A stretch of 36,610 bases of DNA. It comes from Gammaproteobacteria bacterium (GTDB lineage: Bacteria > Pseudomonadota > Gammaproteobacteria > Chromatiales > Chromatiaceae). Under the pieces are notes generated by a model. It saw nothing but the letters and a program-made list of their open reading frames with translations, was not told where the DNA came from and did no database searches. The stretch is from contig JALORY010000020.1 of assembly GCA_025458675.1 (NCBI GenBank), positions 1 through 36,610 on the forward strand, read 5' to 3'. This document shows, one piece after another, positions 7,781 through 20,291 of the stretch. The translations under genes were made by a program, and so were the position numbers. Numbering within the stretch: position 1 is the first letter of the stretch; each line of letters starts with the position of its first letter.

Positions 7781-9145
7781 GTGGGGGAATTGAACGAGCC
7801 GGTGAAGAGTCTCCTCGTCGTCGAGGACGATGCTGGATTGCAGAGCCAACTGCGCTGGAGCTTCGAGGGCTTCGAGGTGTCGGTCGCGGGCGACCGCCCT
7901 GCCGCCATCGCGCTCGTCGAGCGGCTGCGCCCGGCCGTGGTCACCCTGGACCTCGGCCTGCCCCCCGACCCGGGTGGCGTGAGCGAGGGCTTCGCCACGC
8001 TCCAGGCGATCCTCGGCGTCGCGCCGGACACCAAGATCATCGTCGTGACCGGGCACAACGACCGGTCCAATGCGGTCCGCGCCATCGGGCTGGGGGCCTA
8101 CGACTTCTTCGAGAAGCCCGTCGACCCGGGCCTGCTCGGCATCGCGGTCGGGCGCGCCGCGCGGGTGGCCTTCCTCGAGGACGAGAACCGGCGCCTCAGC
8201 CAGCGGCGCACCGACTCGCCGCTCGAGGGGCTCATCGCCGTCAGTCCCGAGATGATCAAGGTCTGCCGGACGGTGGAGAAGCTCGCGCCCACCGACGTGT
8301 CGACCCTGTTCATCGGCGAGAGCGGCACGGGCAAGGAGATCCTCGTGCGCGCGCTCCACCGCCTCAGCGAGCGGCGCGATCGCCGGCTCGTGGCGATCAA
8401 CTGCGCCGCGATTCCCGAGAACCTGCTCGAGAGCGAGCTGTTCGGCTTCGAGAAAGGGGCGTTCACCGGCGCGGTGAAGACCACGCCGGGCAAGATCGAA
8501 GTCGCGAGCGGGGGCATGCTCTTTCTCGACGAGGTGGGAGACCTCCCGCTCGGACTGCAGGCGAAGCTGCTGCGTTTTCTGCAGGAGCGGGTGATCGAAC
8601 GCATCGGCGGCCGGCAGGAGATACCGGTCGACGTGCGGGTGGTCTGCGCCACCCACCGCGACCTGCGCGAGATGATCGCCCGGGCCGAGTTCCGCGAGGA
8701 CCTCTACTACCGCATCAACGAGGCGACGGTGCAGGTTCCCCCGCTGCGCGCGCGGCAGGGGGACGCCGTGTTGCTGGCCCGGGCCTTCGTGCAGCGCTTC
8801 GCCGCCGAGCTCAAGCGACCGGTGAAGGGCTTCCAGGAGCCCGCGATCCAGGCGATCGAGCACTACCCGTGGCCGGGCAACGTGCGCGAGCTGGAGAACC
8901 GGGTGAAGCGCGCCGTCATCATGGCGGACGGTCCGCTGGTCGGCGTCGACGACCTCGAGCTCGGCCACGTCGACGCGCCGCCCGAGCCGTTCGATCTGCG
9001 CATCGTCCGCGAGGCCGCCGAGACCCGCGCGATCCTGCGGGCGCTGAGCTACGCGGACGGCAACGTGTCGCGCGCGGCGGACCTGCTCGGCGTGACCCGC
9101 CCCACCCTGTACAGTCTCTTCCGCAAGTACGACATTCCGACCTGA
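7781..9145 (+). CDS. prsR: PEP-CTERM-box response regulator PrsR (sigma54 activator)
   Basis: About 454 residues in the NtrC layout. The receiver domain carries the phosphoacceptor Asp57 (VVTLDLGLP). The AAA+ domain has Walker A GESGTGKE and the sigma54-contact motif GAFTGA at residues 226-231, plus FREDLYYRI and YPWPGNVRELENRV. A Fis-type helix-turn-helix ends the protein (GNVSRAADLLGVTRPTLYSLF). It should activate RpoN-dependent promoters of PEP-CTERM genes when phosphorylated by PrsK. The start is a GTG at 7781, one base after the prsK stop; a TTG at 7790 is a credible alternative and would shorten the protein by three residues. I found no convincing GG-N10-GC sigma54 promoter just upstream of this operon. 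Confidence 0.94.
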   Translation: MGELNEPVKSLLVVEDDAGLQSQLRWSFEGFEVSVAGDRPAAIALVERLRPAVVTLDLGLPPDPGGVSEGFATLQAILGVAPDTKIIVVTGHNDRSNAVRAIGLGAYDFFEKPVDPGLLGIAVGRAARVAFLEDENRRLSQRRTDSPLEGLIAVSPEMIKVCRTVEKLAPTDVSTLFIGESGTGKEILVRALHRLSERRDRRLVAINCAAIPENLLESELFGFEKGAFTGAVKTTPGKIEVASGGMLFLDEVGDLPLGLQAKLLRFLQERVIERIGGRQEIPVDVRVVCATHRDLREMIARAEFREDLYYRINEATVQVPPLRARQGDAVLLARAFVQRFAAELKRPVKGFQEPAIQAIEHYPWPGNVRELENRVKRAVIMADGPLVGVDDLELGHVDAPPEPFDLRIVREAAETRAILRALSYADGNVSRAADLLGVTRPTLYSLFRKYDIPT

Positions 9146-9183
9146 GGCCGGCAGTCCTCTGCGTCCCGTCCAGGAGCGAACCG

Positions 9184-11970
9184 ATGAGAAGACACCGCGG
9201 ACTCCCGACCCGACTCGCGATCGCGATCCTCGGGGCAACCCTGTGCGCGCCGCTCGCCGCCGATTCGAAGGCCGACAAGTTCTTCGAGCAGGCGAAGGTC
9301 TACTACGAGAAAGGCAACCTGAAGGCGGCCGTCATCGAGCTCAAGAACACGCTCGAGCGCGACCCGTCACGCGTCGAGGCCCGCGTGATGCTCGCACAGG
9401 CGTACGTGCGGCAGGCCAACTGGGCCGGCGCGGAGAAGGAGATGCGCAGCGCCCGCCAGCTGGGCGCGCCGCCCGAGGTCTGGAAGCCGGTCCTGACCGA
9501 GGCGATCCTGATGCAGGGGCGGCCCGCCGACGCGCTCGCGGAGACCGAGCTCTTGGGCGACGAGTCGGCCGCACTGCGGGCCACCCTGCTCGGTCTGCGG
9601 GGCGAGGCCCTGCTGGCGACCCGGGCGAACGCCGACGCGCGCCAGGCCTTCGAGGCGGCGCTGGCGGCGGAGCCGGGCAACGAGCGCGCCCGCCTCGGCA
9701 TCGTCCTGCTGCTCCTTGCCGAAGGGCGCAAGGCGGACGGGCTCGCCGCCCTGGACACCCTCATCGCCGACGCTCCGAACAACGTCAGGGCCCGCCTCGT
9801 CCGGGCCGAGGTCCGGCGCGTGGAGAACCGACCGGCCGAGGCCGAAGCCGACTACTCGGCAGCCATCGCGGTGGACGCCGGCAATCCGCAGGCCCGGGCC
9901 GGTCGCGCCCTGGTGCTCGTGATGCAGCAGCGCGCCGACGAGGCGCAGCGCGATGTCGATGCCCTGCCCGAGGTCTGGCGCAATCAGCCGCTCGCCCGTT
10001 ACCTGCGGGCGCTGATCGCTTACCAGCACAAGGACTACGCCGCCACCGCCGAGCACCTGGACTACGTGCTGCGGGCGGATCCGCAGCAGCGCCAGGCCCT
10101 CGTCCTGTACGGCGCACTCAGCTACGCGAAGGGGGACTACCAGCTCGCGGACGACTTCCTCTCGCGCGCCGCGGCGCAGCCGGCGCCGCCGGTCTCCGCC
10201 ATCAAGCTGCTCGGCGCGACCCGCCTGAAGCTGGGCCGGCCCGCCGACGCGATCGGCGTGCTCGAGCCGCTGGCCGCCCGCTCCCCCGAGGACGCGCAGC
10301 TGCTCGCGCTGCTCGGCGCCGCGCACCTGCAGGCCGGCGACGCCACGCGCGGCGTGGAGTTGCTGGGGCGCGCGGTGGACATCGACCCGGACCAGGCCGC
10401 GTTGCGGACCCAGCTCGCTCTCGGCCGGCTGGCCGCGGGGGACGTGGCGGGGGCGGCGAGCGACCTGCAGGCCGCGGTGGATCTCGGCCAGGACCTCGTG
10501 CAGGCCGACGTGCTCCTCGTGCTCTCGCATCTGCGGGCGGCCAACTATCCGGCCGCGCTGCAGGCGGTGGACGCGCTCGAGCAGCGCATGCCCGGAAGCG
10601 CCGTGCCGGCCAACCTCAAGGGACTGGTCATGCTCGCGCAACGCGACTACGCGGCCGCCGACACCTGGTTCGCCAAGGCGCAGGAGCGCGATCCGCGCTT
10701 CGTCGGTGCGCGGCTGAACCGGGCGCGGGCGAGTGCCGCGGCGGGGCAGCCCCAGGCGGCCGCCGCTCACTACCAGGGCGTGCTGGGCGTGGAGCCCCGC
10801 AACGTCGCGGCGCTGCTCGGGCTGGCCGCGCTGGCGCAGGAGCAGGGCGACGCCGCAAAGGCGGAGGAGTGGCGGGTGCGTGCTCACGAGGCGCAGCCCG
10901 ACGCGCCCCAGCCCACCCTGCTGCTGGTGCAGTCGGCGCTGCGCCGCAACGACGGCCTGCGGGCGCTCGGACTGCTCAACGAGCTGACGCCGGCCGCGGC
11001 GGAAACCCCGGCGGCCCAGCTCCTGCGGGGCATGGCGCAGCTGGCCACGGGCGATGCCGCGAGCGCTGCGCGCACCCTGCAGCGCGTCGCGGACGCCCAG
11101 TCCGGATCCGTCGAGGCCTGGTTCCAGCTCGGCCGGGCGCAGCTGGCGGCCGGGAATCTCGACGGGGCGCGCGCCAGCTTCCGGCGGGCGGCCGAGCTGG
11201 ATGCGGCGAAGCAGTTCCCCGAGCTGCGGATCGCCCAGGTGGAGCTCGAGTTGAAGGCGAACAATAACTCGCAAGCACTTGAATTAACGAATAAGTTTCA
11301 GGCGGAATTCCCGCAGGCGGTGGAGTTCCACGACTTCGAGGCGGCCGCCGCCCGGGCCGCCGGTGACGGCGCGCGGTGGCTGCGGGCGGCGCAACGCGCC
11401 TACGAGAGCCAGCCCGCCGCGACCCGCGTGGTCGTTTACGCGCAGGCCCTCTCGGCGAGCCAGCGTTCCGCCGACGCCGTCGCGCTGCTGCAGGGCTGGG
11501 TCGACCGTCAGCCGTCGGACGTCCCGGTGCGCACGGCGCTCGCGCTCCTCCTGCACCAGGCGGGGCAGCGCCAGGCCGCGGCGGCGGCCTACGAGCAGGT
11601 CATCGCCCGCGGCCCGGAGAACCCGCTGCTGCTCAACAATCTCGCCGTGCTGTACCAGGAGCTCGGGGACAGGCGGGCGGCGGACACCGCGCGGCGGGCC
11701 TACGAGCTCGCGCCGCAGCGGCCCGAGATCGTCGACACGTACGGCTGGATTCTCGTGCAGGGCGGCCGGGTCCAGGAGGGTCTCGTCATGCTGCAGCAGG
11801 CCTACGTGACCGCGCCGCACCATCCCGAGATCGCCTACCACGTCGGCGCCGCCCTGGTGAAGGCCGGGCGCAAGGCCGAGGCAAGGCCGATCCTCGAGCG
11901 CGTGGTCCGCGAGCACCCGGGCACGACGGCGGCGACGGACGCCCAGGCGTTGCTGACGACGGCGCCCTGA
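9184..11970 (+). CDS. prsT: PEP-CTERM system TPR-repeat protein PrsT
   Basis: 928-residue exported repeat protein. A basic and hydrophobic signal peptide (RLAIAILGATLCAPLA, cleavage near residue 26) precedes a solenoid of tetratricopeptide repeats filling the mature protein; examples are AKVYYEKGNLKAAVIELKNTL and AVLYQELGDRRAADTARRAY. Size and repeat content match PrsT, a putative lipoprotein or periplasmic scaffold of exosortase A loci, probably helping exopolysaccharide export. The ATG at 9184 is preceded by AGGAG and lies 38 bp after prsR, so it belongs to the same operon. A short AT-rich patch (about 11262-11311) interrupts the otherwise GC-rich coding sequence. It converges with the sugar kinase gene, only 8 bp separating their ends. 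Confidence 0.93.
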   Translation: MRRHRGLPTRLAIAILGATLCAPLAADSKADKFFEQAKVYYEKGNLKAAVIELKNTLERDPSRVEARVMLAQAYVRQANWAGAEKEMRSARQLGAPPEVWKPVLTEAILMQGRPADALAETELLGDESAALRATLLGLRGEALLATRANADARQAFEAALAAEPGNERARLGIVLLLLAEGRKADGLAALDTLIADAPNNVRARLVRAEVRRVENRPAEAEADYSAAIAVDAGNPQARAGRALVLVMQQRADEAQRDVDALPEVWRNQPLARYLRALIAYQHKDYAATAEHLDYVLRADPQQRQALVLYGALSYAKGDYQLADDFLSRAAAQPAPPVSAIKLLGATRLKLGRPADAIGVLEPLAARSPEDAQLLALLGAAHLQAGDATRGVELLGRAVDIDPDQAALRTQLALGRLAAGDVAGAASDLQAAVDLGQDLVQADVLLVLSHLRAANYPAALQAVDALEQRMPGSAVPANLKGLVMLAQRDYAAADTWFAKAQERDPRFVGARLNRARASAAAGQPQAAAAHYQGVLGVEPRNVAALLGLAALAQEQGDAAKAEEWRVRAHEAQPDAPQPTLLLVQSALRRNDGLRALGLLNELTPAAAETPAAQLLRGMAQLATGDAASAARTLQRVADAQSGSVEAWFQLGRAQLAAGNLDGARASFRRAAELDAAKQFPELRIAQVELELKANNNSQALELTNKFQAEFPQAVEFHDFEAAAARAAGDGARWLRAAQRAYESQPAATRVVVYAQALSASQRSADAVALLQGWVDRQPSDVPVRTALALLLHQAGQRQAAAAAYEQVIARGPENPLLLNNLAVLYQELGDRRAADTARRAYELAPQRPEIVDTYGWILVQGGRVQEGLVMLQQAYVTAPHHPEIAYHVGAALVKAGRKAEARPILERVVREHPGTTAATDAQALLTTAP

Positions 11971-11978
11971 CGGGGCCG

Positions 11979-13271
11979 TCACCGCGCGCCGTGCGCAAGG
12001 TACCCGCGGCGCGCCAGCAGCGCGGCGCCGTGGGCGGCGTCGGCGTACGGCGCGGGGGCCACGGGGACGCCGAGACGCCGCGCGCGAATCGCGGTCCAGG
12101 CCGGGTTTGCGGCGCCGCCGCCCGTCGTCAGCACGCGCGACGGGTACGGTGCGCCCAGGTCGGCAAGGCGCCGGTAGGCGAGGGTCTCGACCGCGGCCAG
12201 GCCCTCGAGCAGCCCGTGGAGGAATGCGACGGGGTCCGCCGGCCGGGGCGTGAGCCGCGGCTCGAGCGTCGGGTCGCTCACGGGAAAACGCTCGCCCCGT
12301 CGGGGCAGCGGGTAATAGTCGAGCGGGCTCGCGTGCGCCGGGTCGATCCGCTCGCTCAGCGCAGCCAGCGCGGCATCGTCGAAGTGCTGACGCAGGACGG
12401 CGCCACCGCAGTTCGAGGCGCCCCCGACCAGCCACAGGTCGCCCACGCGGTGCGCGTACACGCCGTAGGCCGCGGACCAGATCGGCTGTGGGGCGAGCAC
12501 CTTCATCACCATCGTCGTGCCCAGCGCCGTGACCGCGTCTCCGGCCGTGCAGACGCCGCTGGCGATGGCCGCGGCGGTGCTGTCCGTGGTGCCGGTCACG
12601 GCCAGCGCGGACGGCGGCAGTCCCAGCGCCGTCGCGGCCTCGGGTGACAGCGGCCCGACGGGCTCGCCCGCCGGCAGGACCACGGGGAGCCACGCGACGG
12701 GGAGCTTCGTGTCCGCGAGCCACGCCGGCCAATGCCGCGCCACCGGGTCGTAGCCGAGCTTGAGGGCATTGTGCTCGTCGCCGAGACCCGGCCGACCACA
12801 GAGCCGCCCGAGCACCCAGTCGGCCTGCTGCACGAGGCGCGCGGCGCCCGCGCGGATCCTGGCCGACAGCCAGAGCGCCTTGGCCAGCCCCGAGGTCGCG
12901 GCGTGAACCGCGGCGGTGTCCGGCGCGACGCCGCGCAGACTTGCCGCCTCCCCGGCCGCGCGGGTGTCGTCGTACATCAGCGCGGGGGCGAGCGGGGCGC
13001 CGGCCGCGTCGGCGAGGACCACCGTTCCGGAGGTGCCGTCGACCGCGACGGCGGCGATGGCCGCGCGCACCGGTGCCGGCAGGCCCGTGGTCGCCTGCCG
13101 CACGCCCTCCCACCAGACCGCCGGGTCCTGCTCCGCGTGCCCCGGCGCGGGCCGGCGCGGGGGCGGCAGGGCGACGGTGGACCGGGCAGCCTCTGCGCCG
13201 TCGGGGTCGACGACGATCGCCCGGCAGCCGGTGGTGCCGAGGTCGATGCCGAGGAACAGGGGTGCCGTCAA
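11979..13271 (-). CDS. FGGY-family carbohydrate kinase (ribulokinase/xylulokinase-like)
   Basis: 430-residue sugar kinase of the FGGY family, which uses ATP to phosphorylate a pentulose or related sugar. The phosphate-binding motif [16 protein letters not shown] is at the N-terminus, [14 protein letters not shown] follows, [13 protein letters not shown] marks the middle, and [24 protein letters not shown] is the C-terminal adenosine-site region. It is shorter than classical xylulokinase (about 480-500) and resembles a cyanobacterial/plant D-ribulose kinase-like branch; the substrate is not certain. The start is taken as a TTG at 13271 that overlaps the queF stop in the sequence TTGA, which suggests translational coupling. 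No sugar transporter or isomerase gene is nearby, so a housekeeping repair role is as likely as catabolism. Confidence 0.88.
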   Translation of the reverse strand: MTAPLFLGIDLGTTGCRAIVVDPDGAEAARSTVALPPPRRPAPGHAEQDPAVWWEGVRQATTGLPAPVRAAIAAVAVDGTSGTVVLADAAGAPLAPALMYDDTRAAGEAASLRGVAPDTAAVHAATSGLAKALWLSARIRAGAARLVQQADWVLGRLCGRPGLGDEHNALKLGYDPVARHWPAWLADTKLPVAWLPVVLPAGEPVGPLSPEAATALGLPPSALAVTGTTDSTAAAIASGVCTAGDAVTALGTTMVMKVLAPQPIWSAAYGVYAHRVGDLWLVGGASNCGGAVLRQHFDDAALAALSERIDPAHASPLDYYPLPRRGERFPVSDPTLEPRLTPRPADPVAFLHGLLEGLAAVETLAYRRLADLGAPYPSRVLTTGGGAANPAWTAIRARRLGVPVAPAPYADAAHGAALLARRGYLAHGAR

Positions 13272-13657
13272 GGCAACGCGACGGCGGCGGCAGGCGTCCA
13301 GCCGGCCGCACGGTGCTCGGCGACCACCGTGGTGTAGAGACCGCCGCGGACGTTGAACTCGGCCGTCAGCCGCATGAACCGGGGCGCAGTGGCGGCGACC
13401 AGGTCGCCGAGAATCCGGTTGGTCACCGCTTCGTGGAAGGCGCCCTCGTCCCGGTAGGACCAGACGTAGAGCTTGAGGGCCTTGAGCTCGACGCACCGGC
13501 GGTCCGGGACGTACTCGAGGAGCAGCGTCGCGAAGTCGGGCTGGCCGGTCTTGGGGCAGAGGCAGGTGAACTCGGGGATCCGGATCCGGATCGTGTAGTC
13601 GCGGTCGGGCGCCGGGTTCGGGAACGTCTCGAGATCCTTGCTCGGGGTGGTGGACAT
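13268..13657 (-). CDS. queF: NADPH-dependent 7-cyano-7-deazaguanine reductase (short form)
   Basis: 129-residue enzyme that reduces the nitrile preQ0 to the amine preQ1 in queuosine tRNA-modification synthesis. The catalytic cysteine is Cys34 in [12 protein letters not shown], and the family signature is [18 protein letters not shown]. Length fits the unimodular YkvM-type QueF rather than the two-domain E. coli type. The ATG at 13657 ([12 protein letters not shown]) is preferred to a longer reading that would start inside the promoter region. It is the first gene of a minus-strand pair with the FGGY kinase and is divergent from smc. Confidence 0.96.
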   Translation of the reverse strand: MSTTPSKDLETFPNPAPDRDYTIRIRIPEFTCLCPKTGQPDFATLLLEYVPDRRCVELKALKLYVWSYRDEGAFHEAVTNRILGDLVAATAPRFMRLTAEFNVRGGLYTTVVAEHRAAGWTPAAAVALP

Positions 13658-13688
13658 GGCGCTGGGTTGGGCGGTTGCGGAGCGGCAC

Positions 13689-13694
13689 ATTATA
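13689..13694 (-). promoter_or_regulatory. Candidate -10 of queF
   Basis: The minus strand reads a perfect TATAAT at 13694-13689, about 32 bases before the queF ATG. No good -35 hexamer sits at the right distance, so this is only a partial promoter call. Confidence 0.45.
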
Positions 13695-13718
13695 TAGAGT
13701 CTCGATCGGACGGCGCCG

Positions 13719-13800
13719 CCCAACGAAAAGAAAGATTAATCAATAATATATTAGATATTCTTAAGTCATTAGTGAATTTTATGTTCCCCTGTTCGGTGCC
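13719..13800. promoter_or_regulatory. AT-rich divergent promoter region between queF and smc
   Basis: The 169-bp space between the divergent genes contains a strikingly AT-rich core (about 13729-13785) in a GC-rich genome. It should hold the smc promoter. Several TATATT/GATATT-like hexamers are present on both strands, but none has a convincing -35 partner. Confidence 0.4.
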
Positions 13801-13826
13801 GGGGCTCTCCTGTATCTTTGCCGCCC

Positions 13827-16800
13827 ATGCGCCTCGAGAAGATCAAGCTGGCGGGGTTCAAGTCCTTCGTCGATCCCACCACCGTCCAGTTTCCGAGCAA
13901 CCTGGTCGGCGTCGTCGGCCCCAACGGCTGCGGCAAGTCCAACGTCATCGACGCCGTGCGCTGGGTGATGGGCGAGATGTCGGCCAAGAACCTGCGCGGC
14001 GAGTCGATGGCGGACGTGATCTTCAACGGGTCCACCGGACGCAAGCCGGTGGGCACGGCCACCATCGAGCTCGTCTTCGACAACGCCGACGGCAGCGCCG
14101 GCGGGCAGTACGCGCAGTACGGGCAGATATCGGTCAAGCGCCAGGTCTCGCGCGACGGCCAGTCGAGCTACTTCCTCAACGGGGTGCGCTGTCGCCGGCG
14201 GGACATCACCGACCTGTTCCTCGGCACCGGCCTCGGGCCGCGCAGCTACTCGATCATCGAGCAGGGCATGATCTCCCGGGTCGTGGAGGCCCGTCCGGAG
14301 GACCTGCGCGTCTATCTCGAGGAGGCCGCCGGGATCTCCCGGTACAAGGAGCGTCGGCGCGAGACGGAGGGCCGCATCGCGCAGGCCCGCGAGAACCTGG
14401 CCCGGCTCAACGACCTGCGCGACGAGGTCGGCAAGCAGCTGCAGCACCTGGAGCGCCAGGCCGCGACGGCCGAGAAGTTCACCCAGCTCAAGGGAGAGGA
14501 GCGGCGACTGCGGGCCGAGGTCCTCGCCCTGCGCGGTCAGGCGCTCGCGGCCGACCTCGCGGTCCAGGAGCGGGCCGTCGCGGCCCTGGAGAACGCCTTC
14601 CAGAGCGCGCTGGCGGCGCAGCGGCACGAGGAGGCGGGCATCGAGCAGTCCCGCGAGGCGCACGTCGCGGCGAACGAGGAGTTCAACGCGGTCCAGGGGC
14701 GCTACTACGCGGCGGGTGCCGAGGTGGCGCGGGTCGAGCAGGCGATCCAGTTTGCGAAGGAGGGGCGGCGGCGCGCCCAGCAGGACCTCGAGCGGGTGCG
14801 CCAGACCGTCGAGCAGGCGCGCAGTCACCGCCAGCACGACGAACTGCAGCTCGCCGAGATCACCGGGACTCTCGGCACCGAGGCGCCCCGGCTCGACGAG
14901 CTGCGGGCGACCGAAGCCCAGGTGGCGGAGCGCCTTGCCGCGGCGGAGCACGCGCTGCGCGACTGGCAGGCCGAGTGGGACGCCTTCGTGCAGCAGGCGG
15001 CGGAACCGACACAGCTCGCCCAGGTCGAGCGCACGCGCATCAACCACCTGGAGCAGCAGGAGCAGCACTGGCAGCGGCGCATCGACCGGCTCGTCGAGGA
15101 GAAGGAGCGGCTCCAGGCCCCGACCCTCGACGACGAGATCCGCGCACTCGAGGGCGTGGAGGCGGAGCAGCGCGCACAGGCGGCGGGGCTTGCGGCGCAG
15201 ATCAGCCAGGCCGCCGCGCAGATCGCCGAGGCCCGGCCCGCAGTGGCGGCCGCCGGCCAAGCCCTGGACGCGGCCCGGAGCAGGCTGCAGACGGCCCGCG
15301 GCCGGATCGCCTCGCTCGAGGCGCTGCAGCAGGCCGCGCTCGGCAAGCAGCGCGGCGCCGCGTCCCGCTGGCTCGACGAGGTTGGCCTGGGTGCGGCGCC
15401 ACGCCTGGCCGAGCACGTCGACGCGGACGCCGATTGGCAGAGGGCCGTGGAGTCGGTCCTCGACTTCCACCTCGAGGCCGCCTGCGCGGAGGGACTCGAC
15501 GGGCCGGCGCGCGCGCTGGGGCGTCTTGCGTCGGGTGCGGTGACGTTGTTCGACACCAATGCCGCGCCGACGTCGTCGTCGGTGCCGGCGGATTCCCTGC
15601 TGCACGCGGTGCGCAGTCCCTGGCCGCTGCACGCGCTGCTCGGCGGCGTCCGGTGCGTCGCGGACGTCGCGGAGGGGTTGCGGCGGCGCGGCGAACTGGC
15701 CGACGGCCAGTCGTTCGTGACGCCGGACGGGGCATGGATCGGCGCGAGCTGGCTACGGGTCGCGCGGGGTGACGAGGCGCACGCCGGCGTTCTCGCCCGG
15801 GAGCGCGAGATCAAGGTCCTCGCCGAGGAGATCGGCCGGCTGGACGAAGAGGTGGTCGCCCAGCTCGCGCGCGTGGCGGAGCTGCGGGCGGCGGCGGAGG
15901 AGGGCGAACGGACGCGAGACGCCGTGCAGCGCCTGCTGGACCAGGCCAACCGCGCGCTGGCCGACACCGCCGCACAGCTCAGCGGCCGGCGGGCGCGTGC
16001 CGAGCAGCTGCGGCACCGCGCGGCTGCCGCCGACCGGGAGATCGCCGAGACGCGGGCGCAGATCGCCGCCGGGCGGCGCGACCTCGATGCCGCGCGGGAG
16101 CGCCTGCACCGGGCGCTCGGCACGATGGACAGCCACGCGGGCCAGCGCGAGCTGCTGCTCGAGCGCCGCGACGCCCTGCGCGGCAGCATCGATCAGCTGC
16201 GCGGCGAGGCGCTGCGACTGCGCAACGCGGGGCACGAGGCGGCCCTGCGGGTCGAGTCGCTGCGCACGTCCGAGCGCTCGCTGCGCGTCGGCCTCGAGCG
16301 GGCGGACGGGCAGCTGGCCGAGCTGGGCCGGCGGGGCGACGAACTGCGGGAGCAGCTCGCCGCCGGGGAGACCCCGCTGGCGGAGCGGGAAACGGAGCTC
16401 GAGTCGCTGCTCGCAGCGCGGCTGCAGGCGGAGGGCGAGCTCGCCAGGGTGCGCGCCGCGCTGGACGCGGCAGAGCACGACCTGCGCGAGCGCGACGCGC
16501 GACGCGCGGAGGCGGAGCGCCGCGTCGAGGCGGAGCGTGGCGCGTTGGAGGCCGCGAGGCTGGCCCGGCAGGAGGTGTCCATCCGCGCCGGCACGATCGC
16601 CGAGCAGTTCGCCGAGACGGGCCTGGACCGGGACGATGTGGTGCGCGGCCTGCCCGCCGAGGCGACGACGGATGCGTGGCAGGAGCGGCTCGACCGCGTC
16701 ACCGCCCGCATACAGCGGCTCGGGCCCATCAACCTCGCCGCCATCGACGAGTTCCGGGAGCAGTCCGAGCGCAAGGCGTGGCTGGACGCGCAGCACGCCG

Positions 16801-17333
16801 ATGTGACGGCCTCGCTCGAGACGCTGGAGGCCGCGATCCAGAAGATCGACCGCGAGACGCGCACCCGCTTCAAGGAGACCTTCGACCGCGTCAACTCCGG
16901 GCTGCAGGAGATGTTCCCCAAGCTCTTCGGTGGCGGACACGCGTATCTCGAGATGGTCGGCGACGAGCTGCTCGCCGCCGGGGTCGCGGTGATGGCCCGC
17001 CCGCCGGGCAAGCGCAACTCCAGCATTCATCTATTGTCGGGCGGCGAGAAGGCGCTCACGGCCGTCGCGCTCGTCTTCGCGATCTTCCAGCTGAACCCGG
17101 CGCCCTTCTGCATGCTCGACGAGGTCGACGCCCCGCTCGACGACGCCAACGTCGGCCGCTTCTGCGAGCTGGTGAAGGAGATGGCCGAGAAGGTGCAGTT
17201 CGTGTTCATCACCCACAACAAGGTGACGATGGAGATCGCGAATCAGCTCGTCGGCGTTACCATGCACGAGCCGGGCGTCTCGCGCCTCGTCTCCGTCGAC
17301 GTCGAGGCGGCGGCCCGCCTCGCCGCCGTCTGA
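13827..17333 (+). CDS. smc: Chromosome segregation/condensation ATPase SMC
   Basis: 1168-residue structural-maintenance-of-chromosomes protein that, with ScpA and ScpB, condenses and segregates the chromosome. Walker A is GPNGCGKS at residues 31-38. Long coiled coils flank a hinge near the middle (about residues 505-660). The C-terminal head has the ABC signature LSGGEKAL (Ser1071) and Walker B FCMLDEVDAPLDD (Asp1098, Glu1099). The ATG at 13827 (MRLEKIKLAGFKSF) is the family start; a TTG three codons upstream is less likely. The order smc-zipA-ligA is typical of many gammaproteobacteria, and the gene opens a three-gene plus-strand cluster. Confidence 0.97.
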   Translation: MRLEKIKLAGFKSFVDPTTVQFPSNLVGVVGPNGCGKSNVIDAVRWVMGEMSAKNLRGESMADVIFNGSTGRKPVGTATIELVFDNADGSAGGQYAQYGQISVKRQVSRDGQSSYFLNGVRCRRRDITDLFLGTGLGPRSYSIIEQGMISRVVEARPEDLRVYLEEAAGISRYKERRRETEGRIAQARENLARLNDLRDEVGKQLQHLERQAATAEKFTQLKGEERRLRAEVLALRGQALAADLAVQERAVAALENAFQSALAAQRHEEAGIEQSREAHVAANEEFNAVQGRYYAAGAEVARVEQAIQFAKEGRRRAQQDLERVRQTVEQARSHRQHDELQLAEITGTLGTEAPRLDELRATEAQVAERLAAAEHALRDWQAEWDAFVQQAAEPTQLAQVERTRINHLEQQEQHWQRRIDRLVEEKERLQAPTLDDEIRALEGVEAEQRAQAAGLAAQISQAAAQIAEARPAVAAAGQALDAARSRLQTARGRIASLEALQQAALGKQRGAASRWLDEVGLGAAPRLAEHVDADADWQRAVESVLDFHLEAACAEGLDGPARALGRLASGAVTLFDTNAAPTSSSVPADSLLHAVRSPWPLHALLGGVRCVADVAEGLRRRGELADGQSFVTPDGAWIGASWLRVARGDEAHAGVLAREREIKVLAEEIGRLDEEVVAQLARVAELRAAAEEGERTRDAVQRLLDQANRALADTAAQLSGRRARAEQLRHRAAAADREIAETRAQIAAGRRDLDAARERLHRALGTMDSHAGQRELLLERRDALRGSIDQLRGEALRLRNAGHEAALRVESLRTSERSLRVGLERADGQLAELGRRGDELREQLAAGETPLAERETELESLLAARLQAEGELARVRAALDAAEHDLRERDARRAEAERRVEAERGALEAARLARQEVSIRAGTIAEQFAETGLDRDDVVRGLPAEATTDAWQERLDRVTARIQRLGPINLAAIDEFREQSERKAWLDAQHADVTASLETLEAAIQKIDRETRTRFKETFDRVNSGLQEMFPKLFGGGHAYLEMVGDELLAAGVAVMARPPGKRNSSIHLLSGGEKALTAVALVFAIFQLNPAPFCMLDEVDAPLDDANVGRFCELVKEMAEKVQFVFITHNKVTMEIANQLVGVTMHEPGVSRLVSVDVEAAARLAAV

Positions 17334-17357
17334 CCCAGCCCCTGATCTGGCGCTCGT

Positions 17358-20206
<2,849 letters not shown>

Positions 20207-20256
20207 GGCTGCCACCGCGGCTGGCAGGGACCGCGGATCATGCGCGCCGGACGCCG

Positions 20257-20262
20257 TAGAAT
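20257..20262 (+). promoter_or_regulatory. Candidate -10 for the LsrG-like operon
   Basis: TAGAAT in the context cgTAGAATcgcg lies about 30 bases before the ATG at 20292, in the 85-bp gap after ligA. The same cgTAGAATcc arrangement occurs before the FNR gene at 33453. No clear -35 was found. Confidence 0.35.
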
Positions 20263-20291
20263 CGCGCCGTGAAGACAGGAGGGGGCCAGCC

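Noticed and set aside
13779-15632. Minus-strand frame opposite the first half of smc
   Set aside because: Shadow of SMC coiled-coil codons; no family motif.
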